A stretch of 11,583 nt of DNA, taken from NCBI GenBank assembly GCA_002403855.1, contig DHIO01000052.1, forward strand, positions 18,752-30,334, read 5' to 3'. Each line of letters begins with the position of its first letter. Position 1 is the first letter of the stretch. This document shows, piece after piece, positions 1 to 6,478 of this stretch. Both the position numbers and the translations under genes were made by a program. The notes under the pieces are model-generated. The model did not search any database. It had not been told where the DNA came from and saw nothing but the letters and a program-made list of their open reading frames with translations. The DNA comes from Acidimicrobiia bacterium UBA4744 (lineage in GTDB: Bacteria; Actinomycetota; Acidimicrobiia; Spongiisociales; UBA4744).

Positions 1-36
1 GGTTTCGGGTTTCAGGTTTCGGGTTTTTGGGTTTGG
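1..36. repeat. G-rich GGTTTC/GGGTTT degenerate tandem repeat tract
   Basis: The first 36 bases are almost only G and T. They contain the 12-mer GGTTTCGGGTTT twice without mismatch (1-12 and 15-26), followed by further GGG and TTT blocks to position 36. Six G-runs of two or three bases are separated by short T-rich loops, so a two-tetrad G-quadruplex is conceivable on this strand. The tract begins at the window edge and may continue to the left. It has no coding signal and sits 58 bases upstream of the first start codon. Its role is unknown. Confidence 0.7.
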
Positions 37-94
37 TCCGTGGCTCTTCGTTTGTCGTCCCGGCGGCACGGCACCGGTGCTTGACTGACGACTG

Positions 95-1192
95 ATGACC
101 GAATTCCGCGTTGACTACTCCGGCGGCAGCCTGTTGAACCTGATGGCCGAGCTGGAACAACGCCTGACCGGCGTAGCGTCCTACGAATCCCTCCACCCCG
201 ATTTGGCCGGGACGATTCCGGAAGCCACCACCTACGTGCTCGTCCTCTTCGACGGTTTGGGTGACCATCAAATCGACCATCCCGCCGCCGCACCGCTCCG
301 GGCAGCTCGAGCAACGGCCCTCGACGCGGTCTTCCCGACCACGACCAGTGCCAACCTGGCCACCGTCGCCACAGGGCTCCCGCCGGCCGCTCATGGGCTG
401 ATTGCCCATCAGCTCTACGTTCCCGACGTCGATCGCGTCGTCAACACCTTGAAGTGGACTACGCCGTGGGGCGACTCGGTGCCGATCGATCATGACACCT
501 TCCTGCCGGCTCCCAATCTCTGGGAGCGTCTTCGGGATGGCGGCTTCGAACCGATCACCGTACAACCCGGAACCTTCCAAGACAGCCCCTTGAGCCGGGT
601 GCTCTACCGGGGATGCCGCTTCGAGCCGGCCTGGACCATCGCCGAGATCATCGACGCCACGGTGCAGCTGGCCCGGGTCCCGGACCGCTTCATCTTCACC
701 TACTTCCCCAACGTGGATGTTGCCGCGCACGTGCACGGTCAGAAATCCGACGAGTACGGGGCCGCGCTGGGAGCGGCCTCCTACATATGGGAAGGGATCG
801 CCTCCGCCCTACCACCCGCCACGGTGATGATCGGTACGGCCGACCACGGCCTCATCGACTATGCCGAGCAGGACAAATCCTTCATCCCGCACCGTCCCGG
901 CCCCGAGTTCTACGGTGACCCTCGAACGGTGCTGGTCCGCCGGGTTGATGATGAGCTCATCGAGACGATGGTCGGGCAACCGTGCCGGGAAATCAGGCCG
1001 TCCGAATACCGAGACTGGTTGGGTCCGGGCCCGGACCATCCCGACCTGGCAGGACGTTTCCCGGAGAGGATTCTGCTGGCAGATCCGAGCCGGTTGCTCA
1101 TTCCTCGCTTCATGGACAAACGCCTGACGGGCTACCACGGGGGACTGGCCGGCGACGAGCTGCGCATCCCGCTCCTGGTAACGCAGCACTAG
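95..1192 (+). CDS. Alkaline phosphatase superfamily protein (nucleotide pyrophosphatase/phosphodiesterase type)
   Basis: This 365-residue protein has the metal-site pattern of the type I phosphodiesterase/nucleotide pyrophosphatase branch of the alkaline phosphatase superfamily. Visible elements are the hydrophobic strand ending in FDGLG (Asp53), the nucleophile region FPTTTSAN (Thr84 the best candidate), NVDVAAHVHG (Asp208, His212), TADHG (Asp250, His251) and a C-terminal YHGGL (His348). Together these suggest a two-metal phosphate-ester or phosphodiester hydrolase; the substrate cannot be read from sequence. No signal peptide or TM segment is apparent, so a cytoplasmic enzyme is likely. The ATG at 95 is chosen because an in-frame stop lies at 86-88 and the family-like opening DYSGGSLLNLM follows at residues 7-17. 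There is no clear Shine-Dalgarno, so a leaderless or weakly initiated message is possible. The next gene starts 59 bases downstream on the same strand. The general family is confident; the exact function is not. Confidence 0.85.
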   Translation: MTEFRVDYSGGSLLNLMAELEQRLTGVASYESLHPDLAGTIPEATTYVLVLFDGLGDHQIDHPAAAPLRAARATALDAVFPTTTSANLATVATGLPPAAHGLIAHQLYVPDVDRVVNTLKWTTPWGDSVPIDHDTFLPAPNLWERLRDGGFEPITVQPGTFQDSPLSRVLYRGCRFEPAWTIAEIIDATVQLARVPDRFIFTYFPNVDVAAHVHGQKSDEYGAALGAASYIWEGIASALPPATVMIGTADHGLIDYAEQDKSFIPHRPGPEFYGDPRTVLVRRVDDELIETMVGQPCREIRPSEYRDWLGPGPDHPDLAGRFPERILLADPSRLLIPRFMDKRLTGYHGGLAGDELRIPLLVTQH

Positions 1193-1240
1193 CCGCTCAA
1201 GTGGCCTGCCCGGACCGCCGAAAACAGAAGGAACCGATTC

Positions 1241-1245
1241 GGGAG
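1241..1245 (+). promoter_or_regulatory. Ribosome binding site GGGAG
   Basis: GGGAG lies six bases before the ATG at 1252 and decides that start. The open frame extends far upstream, to 982, but there it overlaps the end of the phosphodiesterase gene and encodes nothing recognisable. Confidence 0.6.
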
Positions 1246-1251
1246 TCTCTC

Positions 1252-2037
1252 ATGCAACCGTGCCCGCACTGCGGTGCCGACGTCGGCGACGCCTCACCTG
1301 CCTACTGCCCGACGTGCCGTGGTCCGCTGCTGGGTCAGCGGCGCGATGTCGCTCCTCCCCTTCCAGGGGTTGAATTCGACCGGGCGGCGGAGATTGCGAA
1401 CCCGTTTGATCCCGTGGACGGTGATCCGTTCGGGGACGATGAAGGCTACCCCAGGGCGGAGCATCAGGGCGAAGACCAACCTCTCACCACCTTCGAGCTT
1501 CCCCAACCGGCCGACGCGCCGATGTCGCGCGGCTTCGCCATCAAGAACATCCTGCGGGGCGGCTTTCTGTTGCTGATCCTGGGTCCGCTGGTCTGGGGTT
1601 TTGTGGACGGAGCGATCAACGGGGCCGACCGGGACGATTCCGGCTCGGTCGTCAAAGCGGGCGATCTGGAGGTCACCGAACTCGAAGTGGGGGACTGCTT
1701 CGACCTTCCGGCGGGCAGCGAAAACGACGTGGAAGTCCTCGAGGTTGAAGCCATCCCCTGCAGCGAAGCCCACGACAACGAGGTCTACGTGGTCACCAAC
1801 TACGTAGCCGGCGAAGACTACCCGGGAGAGCTGGCCATCTGGGATTTCGCCGACGACTTCTGCCTCACTGCCTTCGACACCTTCGTGGGACTGGCGTACG
1901 AGGACTCCCTGCTCGACTTCGGGTACTTCTACCCCAGCCCGGAAGGCTGGTCCGAGGGCGACCAAGAGATCGCCTGCGTCCTGTACGACATCAACGGAGC
2001 ACCTTTGACCGGATCGATGCGGGGAGCCGCCCGCTAG
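1252..2037 (+). CDS. Zinc-ribbon membrane protein with Septum_form-like extracytoplasmic domain
   Basis: The protein has 261 residues from the ATG at 1252. It opens with a zinc ribbon, Cys4-x2-Cys7 and Cys19-x2-Cys22. A long acidic, proline-rich linker follows to about residue 95, then one hydrophobic segment (about 103-119, GFLLLILGPLVWGF). The C-terminal domain (about 140-255) contains VGDCFDLP (Cys149), IPCSEAHDNEVY, a further Cys in the DDFC segment, a YPSPEGW-like motif and EIACVLY. This layout matches the actinobacterial 'septum formation' (Septum_form) domain family, whose conserved cysteines probably form disulphides outside the cell. Despite the family name, a role in division is not established here. 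The topology inferred is cytoplasmic ribbon and exported C-terminal domain. It may be co-transcribed with the phosphodiesterase 59 bases upstream. Its TAG stop overlaps the convergent TetR stop. Confidence 0.75.
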   Translation: MQPCPHCGADVGDASPAYCPTCRGPLLGQRRDVAPPLPGVEFDRAAEIANPFDPVDGDPFGDDEGYPRAEHQGEDQPLTTFELPQPADAPMSRGFAIKNILRGGFLLLILGPLVWGFVDGAINGADRDDSGSVVKAGDLEVTELEVGDCFDLPAGSENDVEVLEVEAIPCSEAHDNEVYVVTNYVAGEDYPGELAIWDFADDFCLTAFDTFVGLAYEDSLLDFGYFYPSPEGWSEGDQEIACVLYDINGAPLTGSMRGAAR

Positions 2038-2618
2038 GCCTCGGCCTCCTTCAGCAGTCCGTACAGAAGCAAGTTGCTCAGCGTTGCGTAGATCTCGGCC
2101 GGCGTGAGCCCTCGGGAGGAAAGCACCGAGCTCTCCGGCAGAGTCATCACCACTTCCCAGAACAAAGCCTCGACCACATCCTTGTCAAGACCAGGTCGCA
2201 GGCGCCCCTCGCTTCTGGCCCGGCCGTAGAGCTGGTCGAAGATCGCTCGCAGCAGATTCCTTCTTCCCCGCCGGAGGTCGGCATGGATCCCGGGGTGGAG
2301 AGTCTCGAGCTCCGCCATGCCGGACATGTACCCAAGCGGTATCGAGGTCAGCTCCGTTGCCATCCTCGCCAGGTAACCGTCCAAATCATCTTCCTCCTCC
2401 AGCGCTTGCCTCACCCGTTCAAAAGCCGCGTTGACCTGAAGAAAGGACTCGGCGATCAGCTGTTCACGGTCGGAGAAATGCCGGTACACGGTCACCCTGG
2501 TCACCCCGGCGCGATCCGCCACATCGTCGACCGAGGTCTTGCGAATTCCCTGTTTCAGGAAGAGATCGAGAGAGGCCTGGAGGATCCGGTCCCGGGTGCT
2601 GTTAAGGTTTCCCATCAT
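2034..2618 (-). CDS. TetR/AcrR family transcriptional repressor
   Basis: This 194-residue protein has the typical TetR size and an N-terminal DNA-binding domain. The opening STRDRILQASLDLFLKQG helix is followed by a helix-turn-helix at about residues 28-47 (TSVDDVADRAGVTRVTVYRHF), the signature region of the family. The rest (about 60-190) is a variable helical ligand-binding and dimerisation domain, and its ligand cannot be predicted. The gene is divergent from the RND exporter with 58 bases between the two starts, and that gap carries an inverted repeat. Local repression of itself and the exporter is therefore the simplest inference. Two adjacent ATGs (2618 and 2615) could start it, and neither has a Shine-Dalgarno. 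A near-leaderless message from a TACACT -10 box at 2642-2637 would fit. It ends at 2034, convergent with the Septum_form gene. Confidence 0.9.
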   Translation of the reverse strand: MMGNLNSTRDRILQASLDLFLKQGIRKTSVDDVADRAGVTRVTVYRHFSDREQLIAESFLQVNAAFERVRQALEEEDDLDGYLARMATELTSIPLGYMSGMAELETLHPGIHADLRRGRRNLLRAIFDQLYGRARSEGRLRPGLDKDVVEALFWEVVMTLPESSVLSSRGLTPAEIYATLSNLLLYGLLKEAEA

Positions 2619-2636
2619 GTTACAATCGTTACCAAG

Positions 2637-2642
2637 AGTGTA
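2637..2642 (-). promoter_or_regulatory. Candidate tetR -10 box (TACACT)
   Basis: Read on the minus strand, 2642-2637 is TACACT, close to the TANNNT type of -10 element. Transcription would begin near 2630, leaving about 12 untranslated bases. I see no good -35 match, so this is tentative. Confidence 0.3.
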
Positions 2643-2646
2643 TCAT
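2641..2646 (+). promoter_or_regulatory. Candidate RND exporter -10 box (TATCAT)
   Basis: TATCAT at 2641-2646 resembles a -10 element for the plus-strand exporter gene. TTACAA (2620-2625) is the best upstream -35-like match but is only 15 bases away. The box overlaps the divergent tetR -10 candidate and lies between the operator arms. Confidence 0.35.
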
Positions 2647-2665
2647 TTGTAACCACGCTTCCTGC

Positions 2666-2670
2666 AGGAG
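2666..2670 (+). promoter_or_regulatory. Ribosome binding site AGGAG
   Basis: AGGAG sits six bases before the ATG at 2677, which supports that start for the RND exporter. Confidence 0.7.
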
Positions 2671-2676
2671 AGATTC

Positions 2677-5220
2677 ATGAAGACCCTTGTCGTGTCCCTC
2701 GCGGTTCTCGTACGCAAAGCACCGGCCGTTGCCATTATCGTCGTTCTCCTTCTCACGGCCGCCTTGGGGGTCTTCGCTCCCCAACTGGAGCAAACCACCG
2801 GCATCGAGGTCTTCGTCCCCGACAACGCCGAACTGCGCGCCCTGGTCACCATCGAAGAGCGCTTCGGCAGCTCGGAAGCCATCGTCCAGGTACTCATCGA
2901 ATCGGCCGGAGGGGATGTCATCACCGCCGAGGGGCTCCAGACGGTGCTGGCCGTTGAACAGGGTATCCGCAACATGGAACCCGGCGTGCCGTTGAGCAAC
3001 CGTCCGGACGGCCCGATCGTCGGTTACATGACACCAACCCTGCATGCGGTGCAGATGACGGGCTATCCCATCTCGGCGCTCGACGATGGGACGGTCAAGA
3101 CTCTGTTCACCGCCTCCCTGACCCAGGTCCCGGAGGAGCAGCGCCGACTCTTTGAGGGTCTCCTCTCCTCGACCAGCACCGACCTGGCCGCCGCAACCTC
3201 CGGGACAGGATTGATGGTGGTGTTCGTCGACGTATCCGGACTGGACTTCGACGCCCTCCAAGGGCTGCAGACCCGCGTTGCGGAGGTCGTGGCCGGGTCC
3301 GGAGTGGGTGACACGACGGCAACAGCCTTCAGCGCGGAGTTGTTGCTGACGGTCGATCCTCTCTCCGACGAACTGGTGCGGCTGTTCATCCTCGCCGGAA
3401 TCACCATTGTCGTCATTCTGGCCACGGTGTATTGGATCCGGCCCAAGGAAAGGCGCCATCGGACCGCAGCCGTCCGCCGAACTCTTGCCGATCTTGGTTT
3501 GACGGTATCCGCCGTAGCCATGTCGATCGTATGGGTGCTGGGGACAGGAGTGCTTCTCGGACCGGACTATCTGGGCGTCATCGGCGATTTCAGCCCGCTA
3601 CTCCAGGTACTGCCCGTGCTGCTGGTCGGGTTGGGCGTCGACTTCGCAATCCACCTGACCGCCCGCTATCGCGAGGAGTTGGGTGCGGGTTGGGAGGTCA
3701 AGTCCGGCGCGCAGCGTGCGGCGGCTACGGTCGGTATCGCCTTGATCCTGGCCGCCCTGACCACTGCGGTGGGGTTCCTCACCAACGTCGCCAATCCGAT
3801 TCCACCGCTGAGGGATTTCGGCATCCTGGCCGCCGTCGGGATCGTTGCAGCATTCTCGATCAGCCTGACGTTCCTGCCCGCCGCCCGGGCTCTACTCGAT
3901 CGACGCGCTGAGCGAGCCGACCGCTTGCCCCGGCGCGAGTTCGAAAAGCCCGGGGACCGGTTGATCCCCAAGGTCATGAGCAAGACCGCCCTCGTCGCCG
4001 AACATTTCGCCATTCCCACCGTTCTCCTCGCTCTGGTGCTGACCGGACTCGGCGCCCTCGCCATGTCGAATCTGACCACTGAGTTCAGCTCCACCGATTT
4101 CGTACCCGCCGACGATCCACTCCGGGTCTCGTACGAGACCCTGTCGGACGAGTTCGCCGGTGGCTTCGGAGAGACTGTCGATGTGCTCATCGAGGGGGAG
4201 GTGGCCACCCCCGACTTCCACAATGCCCTCCTCGCTGCAACCGCCAATATGGCCGACACCGACCATGTTCTGCTGGTCGACGATGCAGCTGCCGCCCGCA
4301 GCCCGATTTCGGTCATGGCCGGTCTCATGGCTACCGACGCGAGCGGTCTACCCACCAATCCGGACTTCGCCGCGCGGGCCGATTCCGAGGGCATGACTCC
4401 GCAGCTGACGATGAACGCCACCGCCGATGTGCCGGCCATCTACCGGGCCGCCCTCGAGGCCGACCCGGCGGGGATGGCTCGGGTGCTGGCGACGAGCGAC
4501 GACGGGTCTTTCAGATTCGTCCGGGTTGAGGTCTCAACCCAGGCCGGAGAGGCATTGGCCGGGCAACTGGCCGGAGAGCTGGCAGAAGATCTGAAACCGG
4601 TGACACGGCTCGCAGGGGTGGAGGCCACGGCCACCAACACCAGCATCATGACGGACTCGGTCGTCGGAGCGCTGCAGGACTCGCAGAACGTTTCCCTCGT
4701 CATCACGCTGTCGGCGGCGATGCTGCTCCTGGTGGCGGCGTTCTGGTATGAGTCACGGCGACCTTTCCTGGGTGTCATCACCATCCTTCCGGTGATCTTC
4801 GTCGTGCTGTGGACCTACGGAATGATGGCGGTGTTGGGCATACCGTTCGGTCCGGTTACCGCCATGACCGCCGCACTGGCCATCGGCATCGGAGTTCCCT
4901 ATTCGATTCACGTGACCCACCGGTACCTGGAAGACCGGAGGCGATATGAAGACCCGGAAGCGGCGATGCGTTCGACCACGGGTCACACGGGGGGCGCGCT
5001 GGCGGGGTCGGCCTTCACGACGCTGGCCGGTTTTGGGATCCTCATGACCTCCAACCTGATCCCCTTCCAGCAGTTCGGCGCCGTTACCGCCATGGCCATC
5101 GGGTTCTCGCTGCTGGCCTCTGTGGGCGTGCTGCCCAGCATGCTCATCCTCTGGGACCGCTGGCATCGCCGCCGCGGCGAAAGAGTCCCGGCGGAGAGAG
5201 AGGTAGTCGGCGCGTCGTAG
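2677..5220 (+). CDS. RND/MMPL superfamily exporter (efflux permease)
   Basis: At 847 residues this is a two-fold repeated RND-type transporter of the smaller COG1033/MMPL kind. Each half has one leading TM helix (about residues 14-34 and 445-464), an extracytoplasmic porter domain (about 35-230 and 465-665), and a five-helix bundle. The TM4 motif GLGVDFAIHLTARYREE places Asp322 at the expected proton-relay site. The matching TM10 motif is GIGVPYSIHVTHRYLED, with Pro741 where the relay Asp would be. The likely role is proton-driven export of a lipid or hydrophobic compound; the substrate is not predictable. No membrane fusion protein or outer-membrane partner gene is adjacent, in keeping with a monoderm cell. 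The divergent TetR gene and the operator in the shared gap imply inducible expression. The short basic C-terminal tail after the last helix is cytoplasmic. Confidence 0.9.
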   Translation: MKTLVVSLAVLVRKAPAVAIIVVLLLTAALGVFAPQLEQTTGIEVFVPDNAELRALVTIEERFGSSEAIVQVLIESAGGDVITAEGLQTVLAVEQGIRNMEPGVPLSNRPDGPIVGYMTPTLHAVQMTGYPISALDDGTVKTLFTASLTQVPEEQRRLFEGLLSSTSTDLAAATSGTGLMVVFVDVSGLDFDALQGLQTRVAEVVAGSGVGDTTATAFSAELLLTVDPLSDELVRLFILAGITIVVILATVYWIRPKERRHRTAAVRRTLADLGLTVSAVAMSIVWVLGTGVLLGPDYLGVIGDFSPLLQVLPVLLVGLGVDFAIHLTARYREELGAGWEVKSGAQRAAATVGIALILAALTTAVGFLTNVANPIPPLRDFGILAAVGIVAAFSISLTFLPAARALLDRRAERADRLPRREFEKPGDRLIPKVMSKTALVAEHFAIPTVLLALVLTGLGALAMSNLTTEFSSTDFVPADDPLRVSYETLSDEFAGGFGETVDVLIEGEVATPDFHNALLAATANMADTDHVLLVDDAAAARSPISVMAGLMATDASGLPTNPDFAARADSEGMTPQLTMNATADVPAIYRAALEADPAGMARVLATSDDGSFRFVRVEVSTQAGEALAGQLAGELAEDLKPVTRLAGVEATATNTSIMTDSVVGALQDSQNVSLVITLSAAMLLLVAAFWYESRRPFLGVITILPVIFVVLWTYGMMAVLGIPFGPVTAMTAALAIGIGVPYSIHVTHRYLEDRRRYEDPEAAMRSTTGHTGGALAGSAFTTLAGFGILMTSNLIPFQQFGAVTAMAIGFSLLASVGVLPSMLILWDRWHRRRGERVPAEREVVGAS

Positions 5221-5227
5221 TACGTGG

Positions 5228-5256
5228 TTCAGAGCGACCAGATCAACGGGTAGTGT
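5228..5256 (+). promoter_or_regulatory. Weak candidate promoter before the ureohydrolase
   Basis: TAGTGT (5251-5256) fits the TANNNT -10 pattern and lies 17 bases after TTCAGA (5228-5233), a poor -35 match. The 73-base gap after the exporter shows no hairpin terminator, so read-through from the exporter is equally possible. Confidence 0.2.
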
Positions 5257-5280
5257 CGCTTGCAGGATCGGGTCCAGAGG

Positions 5281-5285
5281 AAGGA
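5281..5285 (+). promoter_or_regulatory. Ribosome binding site AAGGA
   Basis: AAGGA within a purine-rich stretch ends eight bases before the ATG at 5294. It marks the original start of the ureohydrolase, in the frame that holds only its N-terminal part. Confidence 0.6.
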
Positions 5286-5293
5286 ACTGTGCT

Positions 5294-5447
5294 ATGGCCG
5301 AGCTACCGACTGATTTCCCGGGACTGAATCCAGACGACGAAACCAAGGATCTTTGGCGGATACCCATCGACGATCTCCAGGGCGACCGCCCGCCGGGCCT
5401 CATCAACGTGCAACGGTACCCGTTGGCTCTGTCGTCCCACGGGATCG
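5294..5447 (+). pseudogene. Ureohydrolase N-terminal segment, out of frame with the catalytic part
   Basis: From a well-placed ATG the frame encodes 51 residues. The segment DLWRIPIDDLQGDRPPGLINVQRYPLALSSHGI looks like the N-terminal arm of an agmatinase-like protein. After Ile51 (5444-5446) this frame turns into low-complexity Arg/Ser-rich sequence up to a stop at 5680. From 5448 the neighbouring frame reads TFLNRPIALTAADLRAAGVDVAMLG, the natural continuation of a HGI-(P)-TF motif. Rejoining needs one base removed or two added near 5447; a two-base loss from an original Ile-Pro-Thr stretch would explain it. Either the gene is truly frameshifted or the assembly has an indel. No slippery stop-type recoding site is apparent. 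Confidence 0.7.
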
Positions 5448-5507
5448 ACCTTCCTGAATCGTCCGATCGCCCTGACAGCCGCCGATCTACGGGCCGCTGG
5501 GGTCGAC

Positions 5508-6428
5508 GTGGCAATGCTCGGAGCCGGCCTGGACTTCTCGGGCGGCATGCGCGGCGCGGCATTTGGTCCGAGAGCTCTCCGCGCCAACGATGTGTACCTG
5601 CCCAGCGTCACAGTCGGACTTCCACACGCTCATACCCGGGTAGACGCCCTCGAAGAACTGGTCATCTGCGATTACGGTGACGTCGCCGTCGACTTCGAAT
5701 CGACCCACCGGTCGATTGAACCGGTCCGGGGCCTGGTCAGGGAGGTTGCCGAGACGGGCGCTATTCCGTTCATCGTGGGCGGAGATCATGCCCTGATGTA
5801 CCCGGACGCGGCGGCCCTGGCCGACGTGTACGGGAAGGGGAAGGTCGGCATCATCCACTTCGATGCCCACTACGACGCCGCTCGGTTCGGCCTCGGCCAC
5901 CATCTCACACATGGCACACCGGTACGCAAGCTCATCGAACAGGGTCACGTGTCCGGCAACAACTTCGTCCAGGTGGGACTGCGCGGGTACATGCCTGATG
6001 ATGAGGACCTGGCGTGGATGCGCGACCAGGGGTTCCGGTATCACTTCATGGCGGAGGTGGAGAAGAAGGGCTGGGCCCACGTGATGGAGAGGGCCATCAG
6101 CGAGGCCGCCGAGGGCACCGACTACCTCTTCGTCTCGCTCGACATCGACGTGATCGACCCGGCCTACGCACCCGGCACGGGCACTCCGGAGCCCAATGGG
6201 CTGACGCCGAGGGAGCTGTTCCCTCTCTTGCGCCGGCTTGGGGCGGAGACCAATCTCGTCGGGGTGGAACTGGTGGAGCTCAATCCACTTGTCGACCCGA
6301 CCTACGTCACGCCTTTGGTGGCCAATCGCTGCGCCCGGGAGATCCTCACCGGTATTGCCATGCGCAAGAAAGGCATCACCGAACCCCACTACCTACACCC
6401 CGATGCCATCGACCACGGTCAGACATAG
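5508..6428 (+). CDS. Arginase/agmatinase-family ureohydrolase, catalytic part (frameshifted gene)
   Basis: From the GTG at 5508 the frame gives 306 residues carrying the complete dinuclear manganese site of the family. The motifs are GGDHA (5778-5792), HFDAHYD (metal ligands Asp, His, Asp at 5862-5876) and SLDIDVIDP (Asp codons at 6141 and 6147), followed by APGTGTPEPNG. HGTPVRKLIE and the terminal LVGVELVELNPLVDPTYVTPLVA segment are also typical. Such enzymes hydrolyse guanidino compounds (agmatine, guanidinobutyrate, arginine and relatives) to urea and an amine; which one is unknown. The frame is open from 5328, but the only start codons are GTG 5508 and ATG 5514, and both lack the N-terminal arm, encoded one frame away (5294-5447). 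A repaired protein would be about 377-378 residues. If the break is real, a shortened enzyme might still fold but could lose oligomer contacts. A methyltransferase follows after 50 bases. Confidence 0.8.
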   Translation: MAMLGAGLDFSGGMRGAAFGPRALRANDVYLPSVTVGLPHAHTRVDALEELVICDYGDVAVDFESTHRSIEPVRGLVREVAETGAIPFIVGGDHALMYPDAAALADVYGKGKVGIIHFDAHYDAARFGLGHHLTHGTPVRKLIEQGHVSGNNFVQVGLRGYMPDDEDLAWMRDQGFRYHFMAEVEKKGWAHVMERAISEAAEGTDYLFVSLDIDVIDPAYAPGTGTPEPNGLTPRELFPLLRRLGAETNLVGVELVELNPLVDPTYVTPLVANRCAREILTGIAMRKKGITEPHYLHPDAIDHGQT

Positions 6429-6478
6429 CAGCAGATGTGGAGCAGGTGTTCCCGACCGACCCTCTACTCTCTCAACGC

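Larger units (their letters stand above)
2619..2653. promoter_or_regulatory. Probable TetR operator (inverted repeat GTTACAA / TTGTAAC)
   Basis: The left arm GTTACAA (2619-2625) and right arm TTGTAAC (2647-2653) are perfect inverse complements separated by 21 bases. A further GTTAC copy at 2628-2632 gives a second possible half-site. The left arm abuts the tetR start codon. The array covers the candidate promoters on both strands, so a bound repressor would block both genes. The symmetry is seen directly; binding is inferred from position. Confidence 0.65.

Noticed and set aside
982..1251. Upstream extension of the Septum_form gene to 982
   Set aside because: The extra 90 residues overlap the phosphodiesterase coding region and look unrelated to any domain. 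GGGAG before ATG 1252 and the zinc ribbon immediately after support the later start.
2629..3459. 276-residue minus-strand open frame opposite the exporter
   Set aside because: It is Gly/Asp/Arg-rich with no domain, lies opposite clear RND sequence, and would run across the operator region.
5447..5447. Programmed +1 frameshifting in the ureohydrolase
   Set aside because: There is no stop codon at the shift point, no RF2-like or other known slippery context, and no evident stimulatory structure. An indel or assembly error is simpler.
5487..6389. 300-residue minus-strand open frame opposite the ureohydrolase
   Set aside because: Its complement carries all the arginase-family metal motifs. The antisense frame has no recognisable domain and is expected from GC-rich codon periodicity.
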